A DNA stretch of 34,407 nt from assembly GCA_000482145.1 (NCBI GenBank), contig AUXH01000152.1:1-34407 (forward strand). Reading direction: 5' to 3'. Below, one piece after another: positions 1-7,474 of this stretch. Below the pieces are notes generated by a model, which was given only the letters and a program-made list of their open reading frames with translations, was not told the origin of the DNA and did not search any database. The translations under genes and the position numbers were made by a program. The first letter of the stretch is position 1; each line of letters begins with the position of its first letter. The stretch comes from Strigomonas culicis (Eukaryota; Euglenozoa; Kinetoplastea; Trypanosomatida; Trypanosomatidae).

Positions 1-6
1 GTTTCT

Positions 7-52
<46 letters not shown>
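7..52. repeat. compound (AC)n(AT)n microsatellite
   Basis: About eight AC units run directly into about fifteen AT units. Such arrays are usually length-polymorphic. Confidence 0.95.
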
Positions 53-56
<4 letters not shown>

Positions 57-338
57 CAAAAAAAAAAAACAACAATACAGAAGCGCGGGTTTTTTGTTGT
101 TGTTGGTTGTTTGTAATCGTAAATGCGCACTCTGAAAACACTACTCACAAAGATGATTAAATAAACATGTTGTACCATTACTATTATGCAGCTTGCATTC
201 CTTCCATCCACTGGTATACACTCTATACCGCCTCTCTTTACATTCTTTCTTTTTCGTTTCTTCTTTGTAGTGTTGTTCATTTTTTTTATATATATATAGA
301 TCCATGAATTAACACTTTCAGCAACTGAGGTTCTGTTG

Positions 339-373
339 TCTTTTTTCTTTCTTTTTTTTTTCCATTGTTGCAG
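339..373 (+). promoter_or_regulatory. trans-splice acceptor (polypyrimidine tract plus AG)
   Basis: An almost pure C/T tract ends in TTGCAG, with the AG at 372-373. The ATG of the next gene follows five bases later, giving a very short 5' UTR behind the spliced leader. An ATG at 303 lies upstream of the AG and would be removed. Confidence 0.8.
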
Positions 374-378
374 ACTAA

Positions 379-2667
379 ATGACATCCCCCTTCCCTGTTA
401 CTTGGTCTGTTTTGACGAGTAGTGGGGAAGTTAAGGAGGAGCACCTTGTGTACTGCGCGGTCACATCGACTGTTTTTGCTGGGTATACCTCTCCGCTAGA
501 GGGCCCGTCGACACCTACTCTTACTGCATATGTGCGCACCGCCACCATGACGCAGTTGGAGAAGATCGATGATGTCCGCATCGCCGTGCACACGTCGTCT
601 CCCCGTCGCGTTCTATTAACCGCATCGACAGCGAGAGACTGCGAGGTGCTGTGGGAGAGCCTGAAAGGAAAACTGCAGTTTTCGGTTCCCTATGTTGTCC
701 GACCGCTCAGTGGCGGTGGCAAGGCAGCCGCCGCTACGAACAGCGGACGGCCGGCGGAGGACGTGCACCTACACGCGTCAGGCAGCTACGGGGACACTCC
801 TGAGCGCCAGCCGAGCGCACTTCGATCTACGGGAGGCTTCGTGGATGACCGTGGCGGCTTCACCCCCTTCACACCGGAGCGCGCGCCCCTCCACCGTGAG
901 GCCCGACTCGGCGTCGCCGTGGCCGCTGGGCTGGAGGTGACCGCGGCGCGCTCGCCACCGAAGAGTGTGGCACGCACCGCTGCGGCTCTGCAGCGGCCGG
1001 TCCCGGTGCCGTCCGATCTGATCCGTGCGTTGGAGGAGAGCGACCACCACACCGACATGACTGTGCACCGCTCCTTCGACTCCCACTACAAGGACGGCAT
1101 GCTGTCACCCTCCGTGCGCAACCCATGCAGACAGGAGTCGCTCGAACATGCAGCACCAGCACGGACTGCGGTGCCCTCTCTTTCCTACGGTGGCAATCAA
1201 CGTCCGTCCTACGCGCAGCAGAAGCCGCTCAATACGGTCGCTTCATCATCGAGCCCAACGAAGGCACCCGCGCCCAGATCCGACATGTTTCAAGCGCCGC
1301 TTTCAGTGCGACCTCCAGGCCAACCGCCGAATGCTGTTTCCCACAATGACAGCCGTGAGAGGAGGCGTGTCGTGGACGGCGCCCGCGATGGTGGGCTGCA
1401 GGGGGGCGCAGCGCAGGGCGCGCCACGCGGCGCCTCGCAGCGACAAGGCCATCGGTTCGCTCCCCAGCCGGCCCTCCTCTCATCCACGTCTGACGGAAGC
1501 AGCGCCGCGTCGTCGTCGTCCAAGAGCACCACGCGCCCGAGCAAAGCGGAGGGTGCGCTGCTGCATGCACTGAGGGACGCCTGCGACAAGGATACGAAGT
1601 CGGACACGTTTCCAAAGGAGGCCATATCCTGTTGGCGCGACAGCGTCAGACCGCCAACGCCTGTTGCGGACCTCCCCCACTGGCCCCCTTGTATCGCAGA
1701 GGGCGAGCGGCGGGCGCAAGAGAAGGAGGGCAAGAGACAGCACCAGCGGGACGAACCGCGTCGTAGGCACCACCGACGAAGCAGCAAACACCGGCCAGTG
1801 CATGAGGAGCCACCCATGGGCCAGTGGCTGAAGGGCAACGATGTCATTCTCAGCGATCAGCTCGTCGGCACAAAGGAGGACGACTTTTTCTGCCGGACGC
1901 TGCGACTAAAGTATGGCAATCAGAACTACAAACCCGCTCTTCCTGTTGTGTATCAAGTGAAGAAGAGCCACGGGAACAGGTCCACGGCCTCTGCGTCGTC
2001 CAACGCGTCGGCCAAACACCTTCATCGCCGGAGCAAGAAAGATGATAGCAGCAGCAGTAGCAGCAGTGAGGCTTTGCGCAACGGCGCGACGCGGAGCAAG
2101 CAGCGAGCCTCGCGCTCGACCTCCAAGAGGGGGAGCAGACGGGGGAGGTCGCCCAACGGTACGACTGCCGACCTCTACCAGCCGCAAATCGTGATCAAGC
2201 ACAACATCCGCGGTCGGGCGCACCCGGCCGAGGTGTACGTGTTCGCCACACTGGACAAGCGGCACGTGGTGGCGGTGAAGGTGGCGGACTACATCAAGGC
2301 GCTGCAGCGCTCCGGCATGCTCTCCCGCTACCGCGCCCAGCGGCGCATCCTCAACGACATGGAAGGCGCGGAGCGAGGCGTGCCGGTCGTGGGCATCAGC
2401 GACGTCGAGAAGGCGCAAACATTCTTTCGCGGGGGCTGCCGCGCGCTGGCGATTAGCTCTATTTTGCGCGTCACCGTGGGCACGGACGAGCAGTACGTGG
2501 AGCAGGATGCGCTGATGCATCAGAAGACGCGCTTCCTCAACCGATCGAAGATCGCCTGTCTACTGACCTCCACGCATGGCTTCTTTTTAGAGTTTTCGTC
2601 GGCCGAGGCAGCCGCTAACTACGTCCAGCTGTGGAAGTGGGAGTTGAGGAGAATCGCGTACTTGTAA
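379..2667 (+). CDS. conserved-type hypothetical protein with PH-like ends and a disordered middle
   Basis: I do not recognise this 762-residue protein as a named family. Residues 1 to about 105 and about 595-762 look globular; the roughly 480 residues between are low-complexity, rich in Ser, Arg, Pro and His, with a seven-serine run at 557-563 and basic clusters around 490-510 and 570-600. Both globular ends finish in an amphipathic helix preceded by a beta-like strand: one around VLLTASTARDCEVLWESL, the other the FFLEF strand followed by an AANYVQLWKWEL helix at the C-terminus. This resembles the closing strand and Trp-containing helix of pleckstrin-homology-like domains. A scaffold or lipid/cytoskeleton adaptor would fit, but that is inference. 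The start is chosen because the ATG lies five bases after a good splice acceptor. Confidence 0.85.
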   Translation: MTSPFPVTWSVLTSSGEVKEEHLVYCAVTSTVFAGYTSPLEGPSTPTLTAYVRTATMTQLEKIDDVRIAVHTSSPRRVLLTASTARDCEVLWESLKGKLQFSVPYVVRPLSGGGKAAAATNSGRPAEDVHLHASGSYGDTPERQPSALRSTGGFVDDRGGFTPFTPERAPLHREARLGVAVAAGLEVTAARSPPKSVARTAAALQRPVPVPSDLIRALEESDHHTDMTVHRSFDSHYKDGMLSPSVRNPCRQESLEHAAPARTAVPSLSYGGNQRPSYAQQKPLNTVASSSSPTKAPAPRSDMFQAPLSVRPPGQPPNAVSHNDSRERRRVVDGARDGGLQGGAAQGAPRGASQRQGHRFAPQPALLSSTSDGSSAASSSSKSTTRPSKAEGALLHALRDACDKDTKSDTFPKEAISCWRDSVRPPTPVADLPHWPPCIAEGERRAQEKEGKRQHQRDEPRRRHHRRSSKHRPVHEEPPMGQWLKGNDVILSDQLVGTKEDDFFCRTLRLKYGNQNYKPALPVVYQVKKSHGNRSTASASSNASAKHLHRRSKKDDSSSSSSSEALRNGATRSKQRASRSTSKRGSRRGRSPNGTTADLYQPQIVIKHNIRGRAHPAEVYVFATLDKRHVVAVKVADYIKALQRSGMLSRYRAQRRILNDMEGAERGVPVVGISDVEKAQTFFRGGCRALAISSILRVTVGTDEQYVEQDALMHQKTRFLNRSKIACLLTSTHGFFLEFSSAEAAANYVQLWKWELRRIAYL

Positions 2668-2961
2668 CCTCGCCGCACGTGAAAGACACAAGTGTACATT
2701 TTTTTTATTATTATTATTATCATGATTAGATTATTTGCAGTCCATTTTTGCAACTCTCCCTTTTTTGTTGTTGTTGTTGTTGTTTTCTCTTTGCAGAGGA
2801 GTCTTGCGCTGCTCCCACTCGCTCATGCCTTCATGTTTGCGCAGCTGTGGTAAGGCACCCCCAAAGCTGACCCTCTCTCACCTATCCATCTTCTTCTCCG
2901 CATCCCGTAGCTTTTTTTTTTTCTTCTCGTCGTGTCGTGTGCCGTACGCCTGCCTAGCGTG
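2668..2961. other. intergenic spacer with two pyrimidine tracts
   Basis: Contains ATT and TTG triplet runs (2707-2720, 2765-2783) and two possible acceptors: TTTGCAG with AG at 2795-2796, and a T-tract at 2911-2929 followed by TAG at 2955-2957, only four bases before the next ATG. Confidence 0.6.
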
Positions 2962-3528
2962 ATGAGCAAGCCCAGCGCCGCCTCCTACTCGGTCGCGCGC
3001 CTGCTCCGCGAATCGGAGCACCGGCAGCTCGCTGGCGGCGGTGGCAGCGGCTCGTCGCTCGCGCAGCTCACGCAGCAGATCGACGTCTTCCTCGCCGGCG
3101 CCCCCAGCGCCCCGCCGCCTGTCTGCGTGGAGATCGCCGGGAGCGCCACCGCGGGCCCAGACGGCGCGAACGCCCCGTATGTGGAGATGAACGTGGTGGC
3201 GGGTGTGCTGGAGGCGAAGCCGAAGGTGGCCTGCACCTCGAGTGGCGGCAGCACGCTGCTGCTGCCCAGCGAGGCGAACCACCGGAAGCTGCAGCAGCAG
3301 AAGGTGGAGGAGGCGCAGGCGCTGCTGAACCTCATGGGCGCCCTAGGCTGCGGTGAAATCGCACAGAGACCCATGATAACGGCCACCGAGACGAGGGGGG
3401 TGGCGACCGCCGACGTCGACAGCGATAGCAGCAGTGTGGCTGTGATGGACGCGGATGATCTTGTTGATGAGGACAGTAGCGATGATGACGAGCCCGTGAC
3501 GCGGCGCTGCAGAATTGAAGAAATATAA
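2962..3528 (+). CDS. small hypothetical protein with acidic tail
   Basis: This 188-residue protein is not recognised. The N-terminal 30 residues are Ser/Gly-rich. Residues about 33-100 are Ala/Pro/Gly-rich with short hydrophobic strands. Residues about 105-130 form a Lys/Gln/Glu/Leu helix (HRKLQQQKVEEAQALLNLMG). The last 40 residues are very acidic and Ser-rich, with SDSSS and DSSDDDE runs typical of casein kinase 2 targets, ending in a short basic RRCR patch. No signal peptide or membrane segment is visible. The frame is open further upstream from a GTG, but the ATG at 2962 is used because it is the first ATG in frame and sits just after a candidate splice acceptor. It looks soluble; no function can be assigned. 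Confidence 0.75.
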   Translation: MSKPSAASYSVARLLRESEHRQLAGGGGSGSSLAQLTQQIDVFLAGAPSAPPPVCVEIAGSATAGPDGANAPYVEMNVVAGVLEAKPKVACTSSGGSTLLLPSEANHRKLQQQKVEEAQALLNLMGALGCGEIAQRPMITATETRGVATADVDSDSSSVAVMDADDLVDEDSSDDDEPVTRRCRIEEI

Positions 3529-3888
3529 GTGGCCGTCAGTGCGCCTCATTGCGTGTTCTTGCTGTTTAATGACCAATCTCGCTAACCGATTAATATACTG
3601 TTAAAAGAGTGCATCCGCACCACTGGATTTGTACATATTTTGGTTTTGGTGGTTCTGTGGTGGTGAGCTCCAGTACTAAACAGCGCTTGCGCTTTCTGCT
3701 GATGCCATCTGCTCTGTTTCAATAGTATATCCCCCACTTCTTTCCTCCCCCCTCTCTACTGTTGTGACGCTGAACTGCTATTAGATTAAACAATTATTTC
3801 TTAACAAGGTTTAAAAGGGTCTTCAGTATTCCGTTTTGCCATTTGCGTTTTATTCTTAAGAAAAGAAAAGAAACAGCAAACACCAACC
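3529..3888. other. intergenic spacer
   Basis: AT-rich spacer without a gene. The pyrimidine-rich stretch at about 3730-3763, followed by the first AG at about 3782, is the likely splice signal for the IscU gene. Confidence 0.6.
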
Positions 3889-4416
3889 ATGCGCGCTTTT
3901 TCTCGTTTTGCTGCTAGTGGTTCCCTCATGAACCGCGCCGCACGGCCCACCGCTTTCCTCAGCGCCTCCCGCTCGCTGTACAGCCCCGCGGTCGAGGACC
4001 ACTACAACAACCCCCGAAATGTAGGGAAGATGGACAAGGCGGACCCGAACGTCGGTACCGGCCTCCGCGGGGCCCCGGAGTGCGGGGACATGACGCAGAT
4101 GCAGCTGAAGATCAACCCTGACACCATGGTGATCGAGGACGTGAAGTTTAAGGCCTTCGGCTGCGGGAGCGCCATCGCGGCCTCCTCCTACGCGTCGCAG
4201 GCCATCCGCGGCAAGACCGTCGCCGATGCGCTGCAGCTGACGAATAAGAAGATTGCGCAGGAGCTCTCGCTGCCTCCCGTGAAGCTCCACTGTTCGATGC
4301 TGGCCGAGGAAACGATCCATGCGGCGGTTGAAAACTACCTTTCGAAGAACCCTACACTGAAGAGCAAAGTCAAGAAGAACAAGAAAGTGGGAGAGGAACG
4401 AAAGGCCACTGCTTAA
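3889..4416 (+). CDS. ISCU: mitochondrial iron-sulfur cluster assembly scaffold IscU
   Basis: IscU is the scaffold on which cysteine desulfurase (Nfs1/Isd11) and frataxin build [2Fe-2S] clusters before transfer via the mitochondrial Hsp70/J-protein pair. The 175-residue product has the full signature: LYSPAVEDHYNNPRNVG near residues 30-46, the three cluster-ligand cysteines C65 (in ECGD, with D67), C92 (in FGCGSA) and C135 (in KLHCSM), and the LPPVK Hsp70-binding motif at 128-132. The first about 29 residues are rich in Arg, Ser and Ala with no acid, a typical mitochondrial presequence. The C-terminal 20 residues form a Lys-rich extension, longer than usual and of unknown role. All catalytic residues are intact, so the gene should be functional. 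Confidence 0.97.
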   Translation: MRAFSRFAASGSLMNRAARPTAFLSASRSLYSPAVEDHYNNPRNVGKMDKADPNVGTGLRGAPECGDMTQMQLKINPDTMVIEDVKFKAFGCGSAIAASSYASQAIRGKTVADALQLTNKKIAQELSLPPVKLHCSMLAEETIHAAVENYLSKNPTLKSKVKKNKKVGEERKATA

Positions 4417-5127
4417 TGCCTAGGGCATATATAAAGAGAAATCTCCTTACAAGAGAAAGGAAAAAAAAAACTAAAAAAGTCAAAGACATATTATAAAATA
4501 TATAAATAATAAAATAATAATAGTAATAACAACACGAAAATGGGAAATTGAGAAAGACACGAAAAAAGAAAGCACACCGAAGTACTATGTTTGCCCACAA
4601 TTGCCAAGATAGTAAGCACTTGTTATATCAGTTTACCTTTTCCGCGTATACTCTCAGAGACCGTATGCATTCTTCTTTTCCTTCTTTTTTTCCCCCTTTT
4701 TGCTTGCCTACCTTTTTTTTCTTTTTTTTTCATCTTTCTTTTGACCTTTTTTGCTCCATGCTTTGCTACTCATACCTCTCTCTCTCTATATATATATACA
4801 CACCTTTTAAAAATATTTACAAATTGTTTCCTCGTTTGGTTTTACCATAAATTATTTATTTTTTATTCTCTCTTTTACATACCCTTTAAACCCTTATTGG
4901 CTAAAAAAAAAACAGTACTCATTGAAAACGCCTAAGAAAAAGATTAATGAATGAACACTATCATTAAATACTGATGCACTCCCTTTCCTCCACTGATCAT
5001 TGTATGTGTGGTTACTTTTGGTTTACCCTGCTTTTTGGCATTCAGTTAATTCTCTTCTTTATTCTTTTCTTTTCCTCCTTCTCTCGCTTGCTTCGTCTCT
5101 AGTTACTCTTGCGCGTGCATCTAGCTC
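4417..5127. other. long AT-rich intergenic spacer
   Basis: Contains A-rich stretches just after IscU, T-rich and CT-rich tracts at 4670-4785, a TA microsatellite at about 4786-4797, and a strong pyrimidine tract at 5049-5102. Reading frames at 4548-4935 on the + strand encode only Phe/Leu/Ser/Tyr-rich translations of these tracts and are not taken as genes. Confidence 0.7.
5049..5102 (+). promoter_or_regulatory. trans-splice acceptor for the cyclophilin gene
   Basis: A long C/T-rich tract ends at the TAG whose AG is at 5101-5102, 25 bases before the cyclophilin ATG. No ATG lies between. Confidence 0.75.
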
Positions 5128-5847
5128 ATGGCAGTTGTGCTGCACACCACCTGCGGCGATTTGCCCATCTTACTCTATTATAAGGAATGCCCAAAGTGCT
5201 GCTTTAATTTTCTAGCGCTCTGCGCCGCTTCCTACTACAACAACTGCGCCTTCTACCGCCACTTCCCGACCATACTTCTGCAGGCGGGCGACCCCACCAA
5301 CAAGGGGAAGGGCGGGGAGTCGATCTTCTCCTTCCAGACGGAGGAGGAGAAGGGGGAGAAGGTCGATCACGGAGACGGCGGCGAGGCGGCGGACGCGCCG
5401 CGAGGGGCGAAGAAAAACGCAAGGAAGCGCTTTTTTGAGGACGAGGGCTTCGGCGTCACCTTCCACGGAAAGCGAGGGACGCTCTCGATGGCGCACAAGG
5501 GCGCGGCGGCAGACACCAACGCCTCGCAGTTCTTCATCTCGCTCAATCCCCAGAGCAGCTTCGATGGGGTCTACTCCTGCTTTGGCGAGGTGCTGCTGGA
5601 CGGGTACTACGTCGTGACGGGCGACGGGGTGGGCGAGGTGCGACCGCTGCAGGCGGCGGACGGGCCCCCTGAGCGGGCGGCGGTGCCGGCGCGCCCCAGG
5701 ATCTCCGGCGACGAGGCCCTGCAGGCGCTGGAGGAGGCCGCATCGGGTATCGACACGAAAAATATGGTCATCGACTGCGAGAAGGTGCAGATTATTTCGA
5801 CAACGGTGCTGTTTAATCCATTTGCCGAAGGGCTAATGAAACTGTAA
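5128..5847 (+). CDS. cyclophilin-type peptidyl-prolyl isomerase, PPIL3-like
   Basis: A cyclophilin (Pro cis-trans isomerase fold) of 239 residues, closest in pattern to PPIL3, a single-domain spliceosome-associated cyclophilin. Evidence: VVLHTTCGDLPILL at the N-terminus, CPKCCFNFLALCAASYYN, FYRHFP with R44 (the CypA Arg55 equivalent), Q52AGDPT (Gln63 equivalent), RGTLSMAHKG and NASQFFISL around 116-139, FGEVLLDG at 152-159, and a C-terminal NPFAE as in PPIL3. The Trp121 position of CypA is not Trp and the His126 position is Tyr149, as in PPIL3, so cyclosporin sensitivity would be low. Residues about 68-102 are an inserted charged low-complexity loop next to the active-site face. No targeting signal; nuclear or cytosolic location is inferred from the family. 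Confidence 0.9.
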   Translation: MAVVLHTTCGDLPILLYYKECPKCCFNFLALCAASYYNNCAFYRHFPTILLQAGDPTNKGKGGESIFSFQTEEEKGEKVDHGDGGEAADAPRGAKKNARKRFFEDEGFGVTFHGKRGTLSMAHKGAAADTNASQFFISLNPQSSFDGVYSCFGEVLLDGYYVVTGDGVGEVRPLQAADGPPERAAVPARPRISGDEALQALEEAASGIDTKNMVIDCEKVQIISTTVLFNPFAEGLMKL

Positions 5848-6023
5848 CATATACATGTCGCAGCGTATTGTAAAGTACACAAAAACGGGAAATCGCTCAA
5901 AAAAAAAGGAAAATACCTCAAACACGTATGGAGTTCGTGCGCGAGCCTTTGTCATGGAGAGAGCGAAACACTCCAATCACACAGCTAGTCTGCAACAGGA
6001 AATACACTCTTCTCGATCCTCTG

Positions 6024-6027
<4 letters not shown>

Positions 6028-6055
<28 letters not shown>

Positions 6056-6064
6056 TCGTTGCAG
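6028..6064 (+). promoter_or_regulatory. trans-splice acceptor with (CT)n tract
   Basis: A (TC)n run and T-rich segment end in TTGCAG with AG at 6063-6064, nine bases before the methyltransferase ATG at 6074. This fixes the start: reading frame upstream of 6064 would not be in the mRNA. Confidence 0.85.
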
Positions 6065-6073
6065 CAAATCTTG

Positions 6074-7114
6074 ATGCATCTCTCCAAAAGACAGCGCACG
6101 GATGAAGATGATAGCAAGGCCCGCGCCCCCACCGTAGCCCCATTCGTCACCGACTACCGGCCTTACACCAGCGGGCTGCTCGACCGCTTCTTCGCGAAGC
6201 GCCATGCGGACGGCAACCACAAGCGCAACTGGGACCAGTACTACCGCAACAACACGGTGAACGGCTACAAGGACCGTCATTACATCCTGCGCGAGTTCAG
6301 CGAGCTGCGCGCGTGTATCGAGGCGGCGGCGGCGGCGGAGCAGCAAGCCGCGCCCTTCGCTTGGATGGAGGCCGGCTGTGGGGTCGGCAACGCCTTCCTC
6401 CCCGTCTTCGCCGAGTACGGCCACCTCCGCGCGTGGCGCCGGATGGTAGGGTTCGACATCAGCTCCGTCGCCATCCAGCTGCTGCGCACCAAGGTGCAGG
6501 AGGACCTGCCGGAGGCGCTCCGGCGGAAGGTCCGTCTCACGTGCCTGAATCCGGTGGAGGAGGACGTCTGCACTCAGGCGGACCTCTTCGCTGGCAGCCA
6601 AGTGGCGGAGAAGGCGACGGAGAAGCAGCACGTGGGCACGGCGACGGACCGCGGTGAGGCACTCCGTGCCGGCCTGGGCGAGCGGGAGAAGGTGCAGTTC
6701 GTGTCGATGATCTTTGTGCTCTGCTCGATCCCGACCGTCGCCCACGAACCGGTGCTGCGGCGGGTGGCCGCGTGCATGCCGATCGGAGGCGTGTTTTTCT
6801 TCCGCGACTACGCGGTGGATGATCACGCGGAAACGCGCTTCCGGCAGCGACAGCGGCACGTGATCGAGCCTGGGGCGGCGCGTGCGGGCGACGGTGAGGC
6901 GATCCGAAGCGACGACAACACCTACGCGCGGACCAACGGCACGCTGAGCCACTTCTTCTCCGTTGAGGAAGTGACGCTCTTGTTTCAAAAAGTTGGATTC
7001 CGTACGGTGGAGCTCGCCACCGTGGACCGCGAGGTGCAAAACGCCAAGCTGAACGTCTCGCTCAACCGCAAGTTCATCCAAGGCCGCTTCATACTCGAGA
7101 AAAGTGTACAGTAA
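6074..7114 (+). CDS. METTL2/6/8-type methyltransferase, probable tRNA 3-methylcytidine (m3C32) enzyme
   Basis: An S-adenosylmethionine-dependent class I methyltransferase of 346 residues. The Trm140/METTL2/METTL6/METTL8 family makes 3-methylcytidine, mainly at tRNA position 32. Signatures: the family N-terminal block NWDQYYRNN...YKDRHYILREF at about 52-75, SAM-binding motif I EAGCGVGNAFLPVF at 99-112, acidic strand GFDISSVAIQLL at 126-137, MIFVLCSIP at 212-220, and the C-terminal NGTLSHFFSVEEVTLLFQKVGF block at about 288-309. A poorly conserved insertion of about 40 residues (about 165-205) lies between the motif II region and the SIP strand. The frame is open upstream to about 5855, but the splice AG at 6063-6064 makes 6074 the start. 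The specific tRNA substrate cannot be read from sequence. Confidence 0.88.
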   Translation: MHLSKRQRTDEDDSKARAPTVAPFVTDYRPYTSGLLDRFFAKRHADGNHKRNWDQYYRNNTVNGYKDRHYILREFSELRACIEAAAAAEQQAAPFAWMEAGCGVGNAFLPVFAEYGHLRAWRRMVGFDISSVAIQLLRTKVQEDLPEALRRKVRLTCLNPVEEDVCTQADLFAGSQVAEKATEKQHVGTATDRGEALRAGLGEREKVQFVSMIFVLCSIPTVAHEPVLRRVAACMPIGGVFFFRDYAVDDHAETRFRQRQRHVIEPGAARAGDGEAIRSDDNTYARTNGTLSHFFSVEEVTLLFQKVGFRTVELATVDREVQNAKLNVSLNRKFIQGRFILEKSVQ

Positions 7115-7310
7115 AGTGCCCACCCGTGGAAGGAAGAGTGAGGAGAAAGTAGAGGAGAGACGGGGGTACAAGCAATGTGATATTAACTATTAAATGCTAT
7201 TTTTTTATTATTAATTTACATTTTTTTTTTTTGCAACTGACTGTTGTACAACACGCCATCGCATTTTTGTTTGCATTCACGCAAGTACGTGGGGCCTACA
7301 ACGCACATAC

Positions 7311-7360
7311 TCTCTCTCTCTCTCTCTCTCTGTTCCCTTTCCTCCTCTTCTTCATACAAG
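7311..7360 (+). promoter_or_regulatory. trans-splice acceptor for the XPG gene, built on a (TC)n repeat
   Basis: A TC dinucleotide run, then CCCTTTCCTCCTCTTCTTC, with the first AG at 7359-7360. Repeat-length change here could alter splicing strength. Confidence 0.65.
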
Positions 7361-7430
7361 AGCAATTGCATCAGTGCCCATCCCCACCACCTCTGTTGAT
7401 CGGCTCGACAGGAGAGTTGGTGTGCTGTGC

Positions 7431-7460
7431 ATGAACTCCCTTTTGTTCGGCTACGTTTAA
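7431..7460 (+). promoter_or_regulatory. upstream ORF (nine codons) in the XPG leader
   Basis: ATG at 7431 opens a nine-codon frame (MNSLLFGYV) ending at TAA 7458-7460, 14 bases before the XPG start at 7475 and in a different frame. No AG occurs between 7431 and 7475, so every AG acceptor usable for this gene lies upstream of it and the uORF should be in all mature mRNAs. Confidence 0.7.
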
Positions 7461-7474
7461 CCACTACCGCATCG

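Larger units (their letters stand above)
1..378. other. intergenic region upstream of first gene
   Basis: AT-rich spacer with no credible gene. It begins with a CA then TA dinucleotide microsatellite, contains several T-runs, and ends with a polypyrimidine tract and AG that precede the first start codon. Reverse-strand reading frames here are translations of low-complexity repeats. Confidence 0.8.
7115..7474. other. spacer and 5' leader of the XPG gene
   Basis: Contains poly-T at 7221-7232, a (TC)n microsatellite at 7311-7331 that extends into a pyrimidine tract, and the first following AG at 7359-7360. The leader after that AG carries the short upstream ORF listed separately. Confidence 0.7.

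Noticed and set aside
4548..4935. Phe/Leu/Ser-rich frames after IscU
   Set aside because: They translate pyrimidine tracts and a TA microsatellite; codon use is unlike the real genes.
5855..6073. In-frame upstream extension of the methyltransferase
   Set aside because: It crosses the CT tract and the splice AG at 6063-6064, so it would not be in the mRNA; the translation of the tract (SLSLSL) is not protein-like.
5918..7171. Long reverse-strand open frame (417 codons) opposite the methyltransferase gene
   Set aside because: Its product is Arg/Val/His/Leu-rich with no domain, as expected from reading GC-biased codons backwards. The + strand frame has clear methyltransferase motifs.
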